NCBI GenBank assembly: GCA_900404475.1
Contig: OUQQ01000635.1
Location: forward strand, 16,624-28,226
DNA length: 11,603 nt
Source: Spongospora subterranea
Lineage: Eukaryota; Endomyxa; Phytomyxea; Plasmodiophorida; Plasmodiophoridae
Direction: 5' to 3'
Shown: piece after piece, positions 1-8,080 of the stretch
Layout: every line of letters begins with the position of its first letter
How positions within the stretch are numbered: the first letter of the stretch is position 1
Notes under the pieces: model-generated
Databases searched by the model: none
Told to the model about the DNA's origin: nothing
The model's input: only the letters and a program-made list of their open reading frames with translations
Position numbers and translations under genes: made by a program

Positions 1-359
1 CATATTACACCGTTGCCACGAAATAGATTGACGAAAGGGATAACGCCCAAGGGTTGATCGTTGTCACTAGTAGAACAAGCAACAATTCGTGAAGATGAAC
101 TGGTAGTGGATTGGCAATGTGGTTGATTTGACGGAATTCCAATTTCTGGAAAAAATTGAAATACAACAGTATCAGGATCAGGTGGTTGACAAACAGGGAA
201 TAGGTCTTGAACTACTCGGTCTTCAGTGTTGCCAGGCAGATTGTTGCTACATAATTCACTGTTGCCAACAGATAAATTGATGAAAGGAATTCCGCTATCA
301 TGGTCTTTGGTCGAGTGGGCAGGAGATGACAAAAAGAACAATATTACAAGCCAGACCAT
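1..359 (-). CDS. Copy 1: N-terminal part of a predicted secreted protein (cut by window edge)
   Basis: Reading minus from the ATG at 357-359, the frame stays open for 119 codons to the window edge, with no stop codon at any triplet. The start (MVWLVILFFLSSPAHSTK) is a classic signal peptide: a hydrophobic core, then a small-residue cleavage region around residues 14-18. The same SSPAHSTK stretch occurs at the same place in copy 3 (6647-8080). Further shared blocks follow in the same order: GNSE and NLP near residues 32-42, then SNQP and SSSSRIVACST near residues 78-97. The mature part is rich in Ser, Pro, Asn and Gln and looks disordered. Identity to copy 3 is moderate at best outside these blocks, so this is a diverged paralogue and not a recent duplicate. 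The start is chosen by homology, because no in-frame stop lies just upstream. Function is unknown; I recognise no family. Confidence 0.8.
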   Translation of the reverse strand, partial: MVWLVILFFLSSPAHSTKDHDSGIPFINLSVGNSELCSNNLPGNTEDRVVQDLFPVCQPPDPDTVVFQFFPEIGIPSNQPHCQSTTSSSSRIVACSTSDNDQPLGVIPFVNLFRGNGVI

Positions 360-1740
360 TTGGAATCCGAATTGGACAACTGGAAATTGCAGCGTCACAG
401 TCCGCCCCGGAGTCCGTGTATGTCAGGCGCAGTGTATGAGAAAGTCGCGTCCTGTCCAGTACAGTGTGGCTGTGTGTCGACTGCTCCTGCTCGCTCTCAG
501 CAAGTTGCCGGGCTACGCCATTACAAGTTCGGGGATCTGCTGGAGCTGGGCCATCAGCGGTCAAGAGCAGACACCGGTTCTTGGCAACATCAAAGTCGGC
601 CATGACTATGTAATGACTTCGATTCTAAAAACTCGTAATATTATCACTCGTTGACAGAGTTCAGCAACTGCTCCATTCTGCATCCCCATCTGTCGTCAGT
701 TTGAGAAGTGCTCTTGACGGGTTGATCCTTCTAGCATCGGCTGGGATTCAAACAATCTTGTGGCTTTGCCAACTTTAGCGTGTTTGAACGAAACTTAAAC
801 AGTCGCTGTTCTCACACTAACGTTACAGTGGACTGTGGTAACGTCTACTCCACTAAGCTGTAGCACGTTACGATTGTGAAGAACACATGAGGATATCCCA
901 ATTGGAATTCGATAAATGACAAAAGCAAATCGCCAAAGTTTGTGGGTATCGTAAAACACTAAAATCCGAAGAATTTATAATAATGAATTTTGGCTATGAA
1001 ACGAAGTGCTTCGAGTAGAATCAACACCTCCGCAATCCCACAGTAAAAAGCCAAGCAAATTTGACGTTAAAATCACCATTTTATTTGATGATGTTTGTGA
1101 ACCCCAGATTATCGCTGCTTAGTGCACGTTTTGGCGGTTAAACGTCTTGTTAATATGCCCCTCATTCATTAAAATATAAACCGGAAATAAATTTGATGGT
1201 ATCCCCCAGAGAGCCTGCTAGAACGCTTCGGTGTTGCGTAAGTACTGTGGGAAGTGCTCTCAGCCCGGTTGTGAGAAGGGCCTAACATGCCATTGAAATC
1301 ATTGTAACTGGAAGAAAAGACAGGAAAGCATTCGAACTTTTGAAAATCGGTTGTTCCCGCGACGGCTGGTGTAAATGCGAAGCTGATTAGTTTGGGAGCA
1401 AGCAAAGATGACGGTTGCGGTTCCTCAACCCATTTTCACGAAACGAGCAACCTCAGTGGCATGATACCAGGTTGGTCATCGATTTCATAAAAAAAAAACA
1501 GGGTCCAACACGAAATACCGAAATCGACAGAGGACAATGAGCAACTCTAACGGAAATGCAACCGATACGTCATTAGTTTCCTGGTCGATCATCCTGAAGG
1601 TTTTTGGATATGAAGTATGGTTGTGACCTCAACTACCGATATGACAGGTTAGCCTCATTTCATTGATCAGTAGCCAACCTATTTGTACATGAAGCTACCA
1701 TACGATCCGTGTGGATGTTCAACCTCTGCTCAACCTGCAA
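360..1740. other. Region upstream of copy 1 with no identifiable gene
   Basis: This stretch should contain the promoter of copy 1, which reads leftward. The first 200 bases (about 390-560) look richer in G and C than the rest of the window. A short patch near 395-425 weakly resembles the sequence just upstream of copy 3. ORFs on both strands here (up to about 140 codons) show no motif, no composition typical of the coding regions in this window, and no similarity to the retroelement proteins. A run of ten A lies near 1490. The right end (about 1740-1840) may hold a very degraded continuation of the element A reverse transcriptase. Confidence 0.4.
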
Positions 1741-1842
1741 AGGCTGAGAGAATCCAACTTGAAATGAGGACGTTCATCGGATTCGGAAGTCCATTGATGA
1801 AATGGAGCTCGATTTCAGAATTATGAGGCGAGGAATAAAACA

Positions 1843-2310
1843 TTAATTCTGAAATGCGGATAACCCTTCTTCTCGTAATTTCTGCAGCACGACCTTAACG
1901 TGATCCTGGTGCTCTTCAGGATTCTGAGAATAGACCAAGATATCATCAAGGTACATAATGACAAATTTGCCAAGTCCATTAATGAATCGTTGGAATGCGG
2001 GTGCATTGTTGAGACTAAACGGCATGATCTGGTATTCGAAATGGCCGTACTTACAGTTGAAGGCGGTTTTCCTTCATCACCCTAACGAACTCTAACGAGA
2101 TCGTGATAAGATTGGGCCTCTGCTAGTTGTTGTAGTATGTCATCGATGAGAGGAAGAGGGTACGGTTCTCGCTTGGTGATGTTATTCAAGTCCCGGTAGT
2201 CACCACACAATCGCAGGGATCATCCTTCTTTTGACAAAGAGGATCGGCGCTCCGAGGGAAGACAGGGAATTCCTGATGACGCCTCGCTGTAAGTTGTCTT
2301 GAATGTATGA
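1843..2310 (-). pseudogene. Reverse transcriptase fragment of element A
   Basis: RNA-dependent DNA polymerase remnant. The minus strand carries the RT blocks in order. Near 2270-2240 is a GAPILFVK block; near 2215-2150 the block with CGDYRDLNNITKREPYPLPL; near 2050-2010 the [19 protein letters not shown] block; and near 1960-1930 the catalytic YLDDILVYS motif with its two aspartates. The last 60 codons (1843-2025) are still open. Upstream blocks are in other frames, and a stop interrupts the segment before the GDE block. Thumb and RNase H parts cannot be followed confidently below 1840. The fragment cannot make an active enzyme. Confidence 0.88.
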
Positions 2311-2595
2311 TTATCCTCTTTTGCTGATGTAGAATAGCAAGGTTTGTCAGGGAACAGTCAACGCCAGGGCGATGGGTGGAAATGTCTCAACAGCTTGTTT
2401 AGAGAACACATCTGGCTCCTCTCCATGTTTGGCTGGAAGTTGGATCGCATCGTGAGGTAGTTCAGTTTCATCGAAGACCTTCCCGGGGGACGCAACTTCG
2501 TCGAGATGTGTTGTGGCCAGTTAGAGAACTTCATGAGGCGATCCGGTTAATCGAGCTTGGATTGTGAAGGTTTCCCAGTCGATGAAGGGGTTCGA

Positions 2596-2960
2596 TTACC
2601 TTAAAAACGCCATGCCAAGTACGATAGGATAGGTTGGACTGTCTATGAGGAAGAACATCGCGTTGAATAGGATATCAGCTACTGAGACTTCGAGGATATG
2701 AGTTTGGGGGGTCACTGACCGAAGGGGTTGTCCATCGATAATGGAAAGTTGGATTGGTTCAGTGAGTGATTCTAATAGATTTCGATATGAATAAGCGAAC
2801 TGAAAATTGAAAAATGACGTAGCACCACAATCAATGAATGCGAATGTATTGATGGGAACGGAATGTGGTAAGGTGACAGAGCAAGGAGGGCAGATCATCG
2901 AAGATGCCGTACTATGGAACACAGCAATGGATATCGACTGATGAGGCAGCATAACCTTCA
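2596..2960 (-). pseudogene. Retropepsin (aspartic protease) fragment of element A
   Basis: Gag-Pol protease remnant. The translation contains the flap-side active site as IDCGAT, where the family consensus is D-S/T-G-A. About 65 residues later it has the second hallmark, FLIDSPTYPIVLGMAFL, which corresponds to the ILG-x-P/A-W/F-L block. The frame is continuous with the zinc knuckle upstream, so Gag and protease were read as one polyprotein. It ends at a stop just after FLR; the Asn-Pro-Phe-Ile-Asp-Trp segment typical of the following linker continues beyond that stop. The Ser to Cys change in the catalytic triplet may itself reduce activity. Confidence 0.85.
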
Positions 2961-3660
2961 GAGTTATATTGTTTATCGTTGTATTGGGAGATAGTCGTGG
3001 TAAATTATGGGTTGATACCTTATGTCCCGGTTCGCCACAGTAAAGACAAAGGCCCGTTTAGACACCGTCGGGTCTTCTATTGCGACAAAAGAGCTGAACG
3101 TGATTGGGTGATGGCGTGGAGCGATTGAAATTTTTAGGCACTCGAAGCGGTTAACCGCGTCGATCACCATCGGGACCGGGTCGTTGAGAAGTGATGATGA
3201 GAAGAACGCCTAATGGGATGAAAGTGTTGGCAGGCGTCGATGAATGTGGATGGAATCCGTCGCGTGGATAGCTTGGGTAGCTGGTGTTCTTGGCTGGTTC
3301 TCGAGCCGCCCGCCGCTGTAATAACCTTTGATTTAGTCGCAATGCATAGAACTAACTGTTTGAGGGATGCTGTAATTAAAATAGTAATCAGTAGATCTTG
3401 GATTCCTTCATTGAGACCGCGGCAGAACGCGTGCCGAGCAGCTGCCTCCTCCCAACCTGCATCGCCGACCAGCTGTTGCACTTGGGACGCATAGGGCGGA
3501 CTCTGCCCAACGCGGATCGTCGATTTGTTGCAGGAATAGTTAGAGAACTGCTGGAAGTTGGTGAAATAATTCGGATCCTGTGTCTAAAACAATGGGTTGA
3601 ACCACTCTCGGGCAAGTCCCGTTAGCAGATTCCCGGTAAACAACACCTTCAATATCTCTG
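2961..3660 (-). pseudogene. Gag and zinc-knuckle fragment of element A
   Basis: The nucleocapsid knuckle lies at 3007-3048 as CLYCGEPGHKVSTH. This is C-x2-C-x4-H-x4 with the last Cys replaced by His. It is preceded by a stop codon, so even the original Gag frame is broken. Upstream (about 3480-3350) is the conserved Gag segment with WEEAAARHAFCRGLNEGIQD, which matches the RxGL block of Ty3/Gypsy Gag. Further upstream (about 3650-3540) comes FTGNLLTGLAREWFNPLF, then a stop, then a Tyr-Phe-Thr-Asn-Phe segment. The order and spacing are those of a fungal chromovirus capsid. The N-terminal half of Gag is missing. Confidence 0.8.
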
Positions 3661-3766
3661 TTTCGTGCGTGGTCGGGCTGTTGTTGGATTAATATGAGGA
3701 CCTAGTTTGAAAACCCTTGATTCAGACACGGGTTCCGGCTGAACGGTTCAGGCAAGGGTGTCTTAG

Positions 3767-5120
3767 TTAATTAATTCATTATTTCCTTTGTGGGTCTCCG
3801 ATATGTGAAATTAACCTTTATTTGGTACGGCATCGTTGTTATTGACGAATCACCAGCTGTCAGAAACATATTGACAGTATCCTATCAGATTCTCTCGAAT
3901 ATATGTATTTTTGTTCGGATTCAGCGTCAACATTTGTCGTGCATTGCCGTATGCAATTTGATCCTGAATTTGAACCTTCAGGGATTCCATATAGTTCTCT
4001 ACATTGGCTCCCTACAGTTCTAGCAATCGCAAAGATGCATTTCAAAAGTATGATCAAAACAGGATGTTATCGCCGTATCAAGGCCAATAACTTTTCAACC
4101 AAATTCCTAAACTCTAAGTGACCGTAATATATTCGTGATCATATAGGAGATTTCGTTTAATTTGATAAGTTTGACGAGCGTAACCAAAACATGATGTCAA
4201 GTACCATCAACATCGCTTTCATCAACAACCGGGTTTTATCAACTTGGGTCACGATGAATTCCGCAAATCTGACATGTTCAAGGTGTCAACGCAATTTGAT
4301 TTGTTGACAATGTTTTCAAGATATTTCCTATGGCGATGACAATGGCACTTCGGACGGCATTCCAACATTAATCTGCTATTGACGAGAATTTCAAGTTCAA
4401 CGAATGGTTCTTCCGAAATCATTTTGCTCGGTAATAAAGACGAGAAATTGAGGTTTTGGCCAGTTGACAGCAAATTACAAGGGTGAAAGGGTGAGAGTAT
4501 CATGAACATCCAAGATTTCCTCAACCTGCGGATTGAACTTCGAACGATCGTCCGTTTTTCGGGGCGACCTTGAGGTTTTTGGGCAAGAAAACACATCGTT
4601 AAAGCCGTTGCTGATGTCCGAAAATGACCCACGTTGCGATTATCTTGATCGCTAATTCCAGTTGAGCGTTAGCCAATTTTCGACATTGACTGGAAGATAA
4701 ATGGCCATGTTGATTCATTAAAATCATTTCACCAGTCATCAACGAAAATGACCAGAACCAGGCTCAAAAACTTTGGAAAACAAACACGTGAACTGCCGGT
4801 TTTCAATATCGTCTGGCCGAAAAGTATCACACATTGCAGTTTGGCTACAATATCGATTTGACGGAAGGAAAATCAATCAAGTTTGATCGCTGTTTCCAGT
4901 CGAACATGCACAAATTAGTGAAGATGAATCATCATTGATTGAAATTATGGTTTCGTCGGCAGAATGGTCACTTGCTGAAGGAAATGGAAATCAGAACTTT
5001 GTGCATGGCTATCGGGAAATGTTGCCAGGATCTGAATCCACGCAGGTGGAATTCGCTCTAGATTTGATCGCTCCCTTCAATCGAGTGGGCATGAAAGAAC
5101 AACAACAGATACCAGCACAT
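3767..5120 (-). pseudogene. Copy 2: decayed member of the secreted-protein family
   Basis: The start (MCWYLLLFFHAHS from the ATG at 5118-5120) is a recognisable signal peptide like those of copies 1 and 3, but a TAG at 5058-5060 ends the frame after 20 codons. Homology to copy 3 continues in order. SSLICACSTGNSDQ lies near 4930-4880, DNRNVGHF near 4650-4615, and ELEILVNS near 4400-4375. A one-base frame change follows, then NAVRSAIVIAIGN near 4360-4325. The C-terminal part is visible at nucleotide level: 3965-4043 aligns with 6815-6901 of copy 3 at roughly two thirds identity. The lower end resembles the 3' end of copy 4 and is approximate. At least one stop and two frameshifts make it non-functional for the full product. 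It is clearly older than the copy 3/copy 4 split. Confidence 0.8.
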
Positions 5121-5127
5121 TGGAGCA

Positions 5128-5362
5128 GGGATCGGTTCCAGTTTTACACTATTGTAATCAAGATAGGGAGTCAGCAATAACTAGCTGTGCAGAAACCCTC
5201 GTCGCACCATTTCACGATAGAAGGCATATGTTGAGATTAGGATTGAGATGGACATCCAGATTTACCAGATAACTTATAAAGTTCATCATTTAACTACGAT
5301 AACGGTACCTCAAGACGATTGTAATGTTTTGACACTGATCACGACCTCAGTCATTGAAACCG
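5128..5362. repeat. Repeat R, left copy (interrupted by element B)
   Basis: This block matches 10850-11098 at about 80 percent by eye. Shared landmarks include ATCGGTTCCAG, GGGAGTCAGCAAT, ACCATTTCAC, GATAGAAGGCATA, GGATTGAGATGGACATCCAG and GGTACCTCAAGACGA. It begins 8 bases upstream of the ATG of pseudogene copy 2, so it occupies that gene's promoter position. Copies 1 and 3 do not have it upstream. It has no convincing coding capacity on either strand. I read it as ancestral spacer of the tandem array, not as an LTR. Confidence 0.75.
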
Positions 5363-6398
5363 GTGCGCCCGCATCGGCACAGTCCCTCCGCCGCGAGACT
5401 GCAACAACAATTCGGAAGTTTGCCAAGACGCGGATCGTCTACGACTTGAGGCGACAAAACGCCAAACCCTTATCGAGAGCATCCAAGCTTACGAGGGCAA
5501 TTGTTCGAAGCGACTGAACAATTGTCAAGCTTGCAACCAGTTGTGTCCCGTGACGAGAACGGCCGTATCGTCCGGCCATCTCCGGAGACGGAAGAATCCG
5601 ATCGCATTGCTGATGTAATAGCCGTATAGCAACAGAGAATTGACCAGCACAGGAAAGTATTGGAAACATTGCTCAGCAATGAACAGGAATTATTACGCTC
5701 TGCATTGGTTCCTCGGGTACAGGCCGGAGTCACCGCAACAGGCCATCGTGCACAAGCAACGCCAAGGTTTCCGCATGGGATGCCGAAGTTCACTCGACCA
5801 TCTGTGTGCCGTCAAGCAGCCACAGAGGATCTCGTTGCCGAATTCGAGGCAACGCTTGAAGCGGATTCATATCCGATCAGTGATTATCAGGTCGCTTGGC
5901 CGCGTCCTGCCACAATGCTGAGTCTAAACGGACAAAGTCCCATATCATCGCCAACAATATGGATTGGGCAGACTGTAACGATATCGGCAAATGAGGACCC
6001 TTCTATATATATCTACTCGGCAACTTAATGAACCACGTAACGTGAAATCCAACGTCGTTTACGCTGATATGCACGTAGTCGTTGCTTGTTTTATAACAGC
6101 AGTCGTCAGGATGATGCCGACGGGTTCGCTGTTGACAAAGTTATGGCAAATCGCGGCATCCCTGGCGGCCGGTTCTATACGGTTCGCTGGAAAGGTTTCA
6201 GTCCTTCCCAAGACAATTGGGAACCGTCACGAAACTTTATTGATGAACAAGTAATCGCCGATTACTGGGCTAGTTTAAATCCGAGCAAATAACTGATTTG
6301 CTGCATGATCGGAGAGGGCAATGTCGTGCCTCCCAGTTCTGTGACCTTAGGTTCTGTAAAATAAATACTTGTGTTCCGCTATCTTTCGTCGTCACGAT
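5363..6398 (+). mobile_element. Element B: internally deleted chromovirus remnant (Gag start plus chromodomain)
   Basis: The plus strand shows a Gag-like start: an acidic, helical stretch with EATEQLSSLQPVVSRDENGR near 5500-5570, then LETLLSNEQELLRSAL near 5660. Next come HGMPKF and LVAEFEATLEADSYPISDYQ near 5775-5890, which match chromovirus capsid N-termini. About 100 bases later the sequence is already in the C-terminal chromodomain, which ends at the TAA at 6290-6292. Protease, RT, RNase H and integrase core are gone. A polyadenylation-type AATAAA lies at 6360-6365. Both ends are placed by comparison with 11098-11112, where the flanking blocks are contiguous. Gag is broken by a TAG near 5628 and frame changes. 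No LTR pair or target-site duplication could be identified. Confidence 0.7.
6128..6292 (+). pseudogene. Chromodomain of element B
   Basis: A 55-codon segment, in a 68-codon open frame starting at 6086, reads as a chromodomain fused to the integrase end of chromoviruses. It carries FYTVRWKGF, a DNWEPSRNF block and a final helix ending in ADYW. The usual methyl-lysine cage positions are filled by aromatic residues: Trp and Phe in RWKGF, with an earlier Phe near 6125 as candidate for the first. In this family the domain binds methylated histone H3 and steers integration to heterochromatin. Here it has lost its integrase. Upstream of 6086 the frame is disturbed, so it is probably untranslated. 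Confidence 0.85.
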
Positions 6399-6530
6399 AC
6401 TCAAGCCGGCCCGACCAGATTATTGTGCCATGGGACATATATCGAAGAGGCAGGCAGAGGTGACGATCTGAGTTTGACAAGGTCAACAATCGGGAGCATT
6501 TGAAACTTATACAGATCACAGATCATTAAA

Positions 6531-6556
6531 CTGTCCATGACGTGTATTCGTGACAG
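6531..6556 (-). promoter_or_regulatory. Possible RNA hairpin in the conserved 3' flank
   Basis: CTGTC at 6531-6535 pairs with GACAG at 6552-6556, and ACG at 6540-6542 pairs with CGT at 6549-6551. Together they make an eight-pair stem with a four-base bulge (CATG) and a six-base loop (TGTATT). The same bases are unchanged at 11239-11264 beside copy 4. It lies about 90-115 bases past the stop codon, so it would sit in the 3' UTR or just beyond. Its role is unknown. Confidence 0.3.
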
Positions 6557-6580
6557 GTAGTTTTGCATTAATTGTCTAAA

Positions 6581-6586
6581 TTTATT
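6581..6586 (-). promoter_or_regulatory. Candidate polyadenylation signal (AATAAA) for copy 3
   Basis: The minus strand reads AATAAA about 60 bases downstream of the copy 3 stop codon, a normal distance for a short fungal 3' UTR. In copy 4 the same place reads as the end of the coding frame and the hexamer is absent. Confidence 0.4.
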
Positions 6587-6646
6587 GAGCCTTGTTTCTT
6601 GGTTGATTGAAAATTGATTGGAAAGATATTGTTGTTGGCGCCGTAA

Positions 6647-8080
6647 TTAGCAACAACATTCACCATCGGCCTCATGAGGACCAATTGTCATTTTTTTATA
6701 GGCAATGCGTTGCAAAACCCGCGACAGAAGTCGAATGAGATTACTTTCAGTGTATGGATTCCTGTCCCATGCAGGCTCCAGTCTTGTTGTATTGTGTTGT
6801 TTGCGACGTCGTAGCATTTGGTCTAGAATGCCAACCTTCATGTATTCCACATAGTCATCTGGAATGTGTCCATACATTTCTAACAGTTTCACACATGCAT
6901 TCCACACCATAGTCAAAAGAGGATGATGATAACCATCTAAATATGTATATCGATATGCAACCGATATCAATGACAATACTTTTTTTACACATGGCGTCAA
7001 ATTGAGGTGATTGATATCTGTGAGTGCAGAGTTTTGTTCCGCAGTCTTTGGATTGGTCGTCAGACGACAGTATTTGAAACACGATTGCCAGTTCTTATCA
7101 ACATTGTACACATCATCATAGTTCTGATCAAAATGGTTGTCCATTACATGGCCCACTATGAATTCCGCAAACTGCAATGTTTGACGTGACAGCAAAGTTT
7201 CATGGTCTGGAAGTCGGCAGCCGTTGTTTTGAATGCAGTTTCCAATGGCGATCACGACGGCAGATCGAACGTCAGGCCAACTCATTTTCAGTATCTGGCT
7301 GTTCCTTTTGCTGTTGACGAAAAGTTCCAGGTCAATAAGTGGTGCTTTAGACACTATTTGGCACGTGGTAGCCCTATGAAAATGTGTTCTAGGCCAGTAC
7401 GCAAAACGTGCCCGTTTTTTGAGTGGAGAATCCTTCACCCTGTTGATTGAGCATTGACCGGACTTGCTTGTTTTGGATCCAGACACAACGTGATCAAAGC
7501 ATTCGTTTTGGTCCGAAAAGTAACCCATGTTGGGATTATCTCGATCGCTATTAAACGTGGTGCGAGCGCCAGTTTGCGACATCGGACTGAACGATGATGG
7601 GCCGTTGGGGTGATTGCCAACCATTATGCAATCTGTCATGGACGAACATGATGCAGTACCAAATGATGGAATTTCGGGGAAAAGAGCTAGAAGTGGCGGG
7701 TGTTCAATGGGGGCAGATGGAACTGTATCACATACAACAGTTTTGTCATGAGATACCTGGTGGAAAAAGATATCGCTCGAGGTTTCATCGCTGTGTTTAG
7801 TCGAACAAGCACCAATGCGTGAAGATGGACTGATCGTTAAATGAAAATCTGGTTGATTCGACAGAATTCCACTCAGTGAGGAATGCGGAAATGACCTAGT
7901 GCCAAAATCTTGACTAATGGAAAATCTTCCTTGAACTGTCCTGTCTGGAAGATCATTGATAAAGAATTCACTGTTGCCAGGAGCTAAACTTTCGAAATGG
8001 ATTTCGTGATTGAGTTGAGCGATATTTTTAGTCGAGTGGGCAGGGGATGAAAGAACCAACAATAACAGATACCAGATCAT
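6647..8080 (-). CDS. Copy 3: complete predicted secreted protein, 477 aa, unknown family
   Basis: This is the only complete gene in the window, with no intron needed. The ATG at 8078-8080 sits in a good eukaryotic context (CCACCATGA), and an in-frame TGA lies 12 codons upstream, which fixes the start. Residues 1-18 (MIWYLLLLVLSSPAHSTK) form a signal peptide with likely cleavage after Ala-His-Ser. Residues 19-200 are Ser/Pro/Asp-rich and probably disordered. A basic patch, PLKKRARF (219-226), resembles a monopartite nuclear localisation signal. Residues about 240-465 look mostly helical, with seven cysteines (240, 282, 288, 334, 338, 364, 396) and a conserved block around WNACVKLLEMYGHIPDDYVE. 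There is no membrane segment after the signal peptide. The last dozen residues differ from copy 4 because of a two-base loss, and the protein ends in three cysteines. The family has paralogues on both sides. A secreted effector or surface-associated role is possible, but it is inference only. Confidence 0.85.
   Translation of the reverse strand: MIWYLLLLVLSSPAHSTKNIAQLNHEIHFESLAPGNSEFFINDLPDRTVQGRFSISQDFGTRSFPHSSLSGILSNQPDFHLTISPSSRIGACSTKHSDETSSDIFFHQVSHDKTVVCDTVPSAPIEHPPLLALFPEIPSFGTASCSSMTDCIMVGNHPNGPSSFSPMSQTGARTTFNSDRDNPNMGYFSDQNECFDHVVSGSKTSKSGQCSINRVKDSPLKKRARFAYWPRTHFHRATTCQIVSKAPLIDLELFVNSKRNSQILKMSWPDVRSAVVIAIGNCIQNNGCRLPDHETLLSRQTLQFAEFIVGHVMDNHFDQNYDDVYNVDKNWQSCFKYCRLTTNPKTAEQNSALTDINHLNLTPCVKKVLSLISVAYRYTYLDGYHHPLLTMVWNACVKLLEMYGHIPDDYVEYMKVGILDQMLRRRKQHNTTRLEPAWDRNPYTESNLIRLLSRVLQRIAYKKMTIGPHEADGECCC

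Larger units (their letters stand above)
1740..3660 (-). mobile_element. Element A: decayed Ty3/Gypsy retrotransposon (Gag, zinc knuckle, protease, RT)
   Basis: Read on the minus strand from 3660 down to about 1840, the domains come in canonical Gypsy order: Gag C-terminal half, zinc knuckle, retropepsin, linker, then the palm of reverse transcriptase. Stops and frameshifts break it repeatedly. For example, Gag has a stop after its WFNPLF segment, and the RT is split over at least three frames. RNase H, integrase and recognisable LTRs are not visible. The upper end abuts the 3' end of pseudogene copy 2 near 3757, so the element lies between copies 1 and 2 of the tandem gene family and in the same orientation. 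The linker and protease match element E (10220-10850), which makes the two members of one family. The lower boundary is uncertain. Confidence 0.85.
6399..6646 (-). repeat. Conserved 3' flank of copy 3
   Basis: The sequence downstream of the copy 3 stop codon matches the 3' flank of copy 4 (11112-11288). A block of 44 bases (6522-6565 and 11230-11273) is identical between the two. Another strongly matching run spans about 6410-6450. Part of the flank nearest the gene (6583-6646) was probably coding before copy 3 lost its frame, because copy 4 still reads through it. Nothing else is encoded here on either strand. Confidence 0.75.

Noticed and set aside
298..603. Minus-strand 101-codon frame as an alternative N-terminus of copy 1
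   Set aside because: It overlaps the signal-peptide region in a different frame, and no family member supports such an extension.
226..654. 142-codon plus-strand frame overlapping copy 1
   Set aside because: It runs antisense through the open frame of copy 1 and has no motif; the minus-strand frame is supported by homology to copy 3.
1487..1500. Run of about ten A as the tail of a LINE or processed gene
   Set aside because: No coding remnant or target-site duplication could be found next to it.
3790..5180. Plus-strand frames (3790-4023, 3903-4121, 4935-5180)
   Set aside because: All lie antisense to the copy 2 pseudogene and show no independent coding signal.
6003..6013. Short TATATATAT run as a promoter TATA box
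   Set aside because: It lies inside the element B remnant with no gene start at a suitable distance.
5363..6398. Repeat R and its neighbour as an LTR pair of element B
   Set aside because: The R copies flank different things: copy 2 and B on one side, E and the copy 4 flank on the other. No copy of R lies on the right side of B.
6647..6670. C-terminal GECCC of copy 3 as a prenylation signal
   Set aside because: The protein enters the secretory pathway, where cytosolic prenyltransferases do not act, and the tail arises from a recent frame change.
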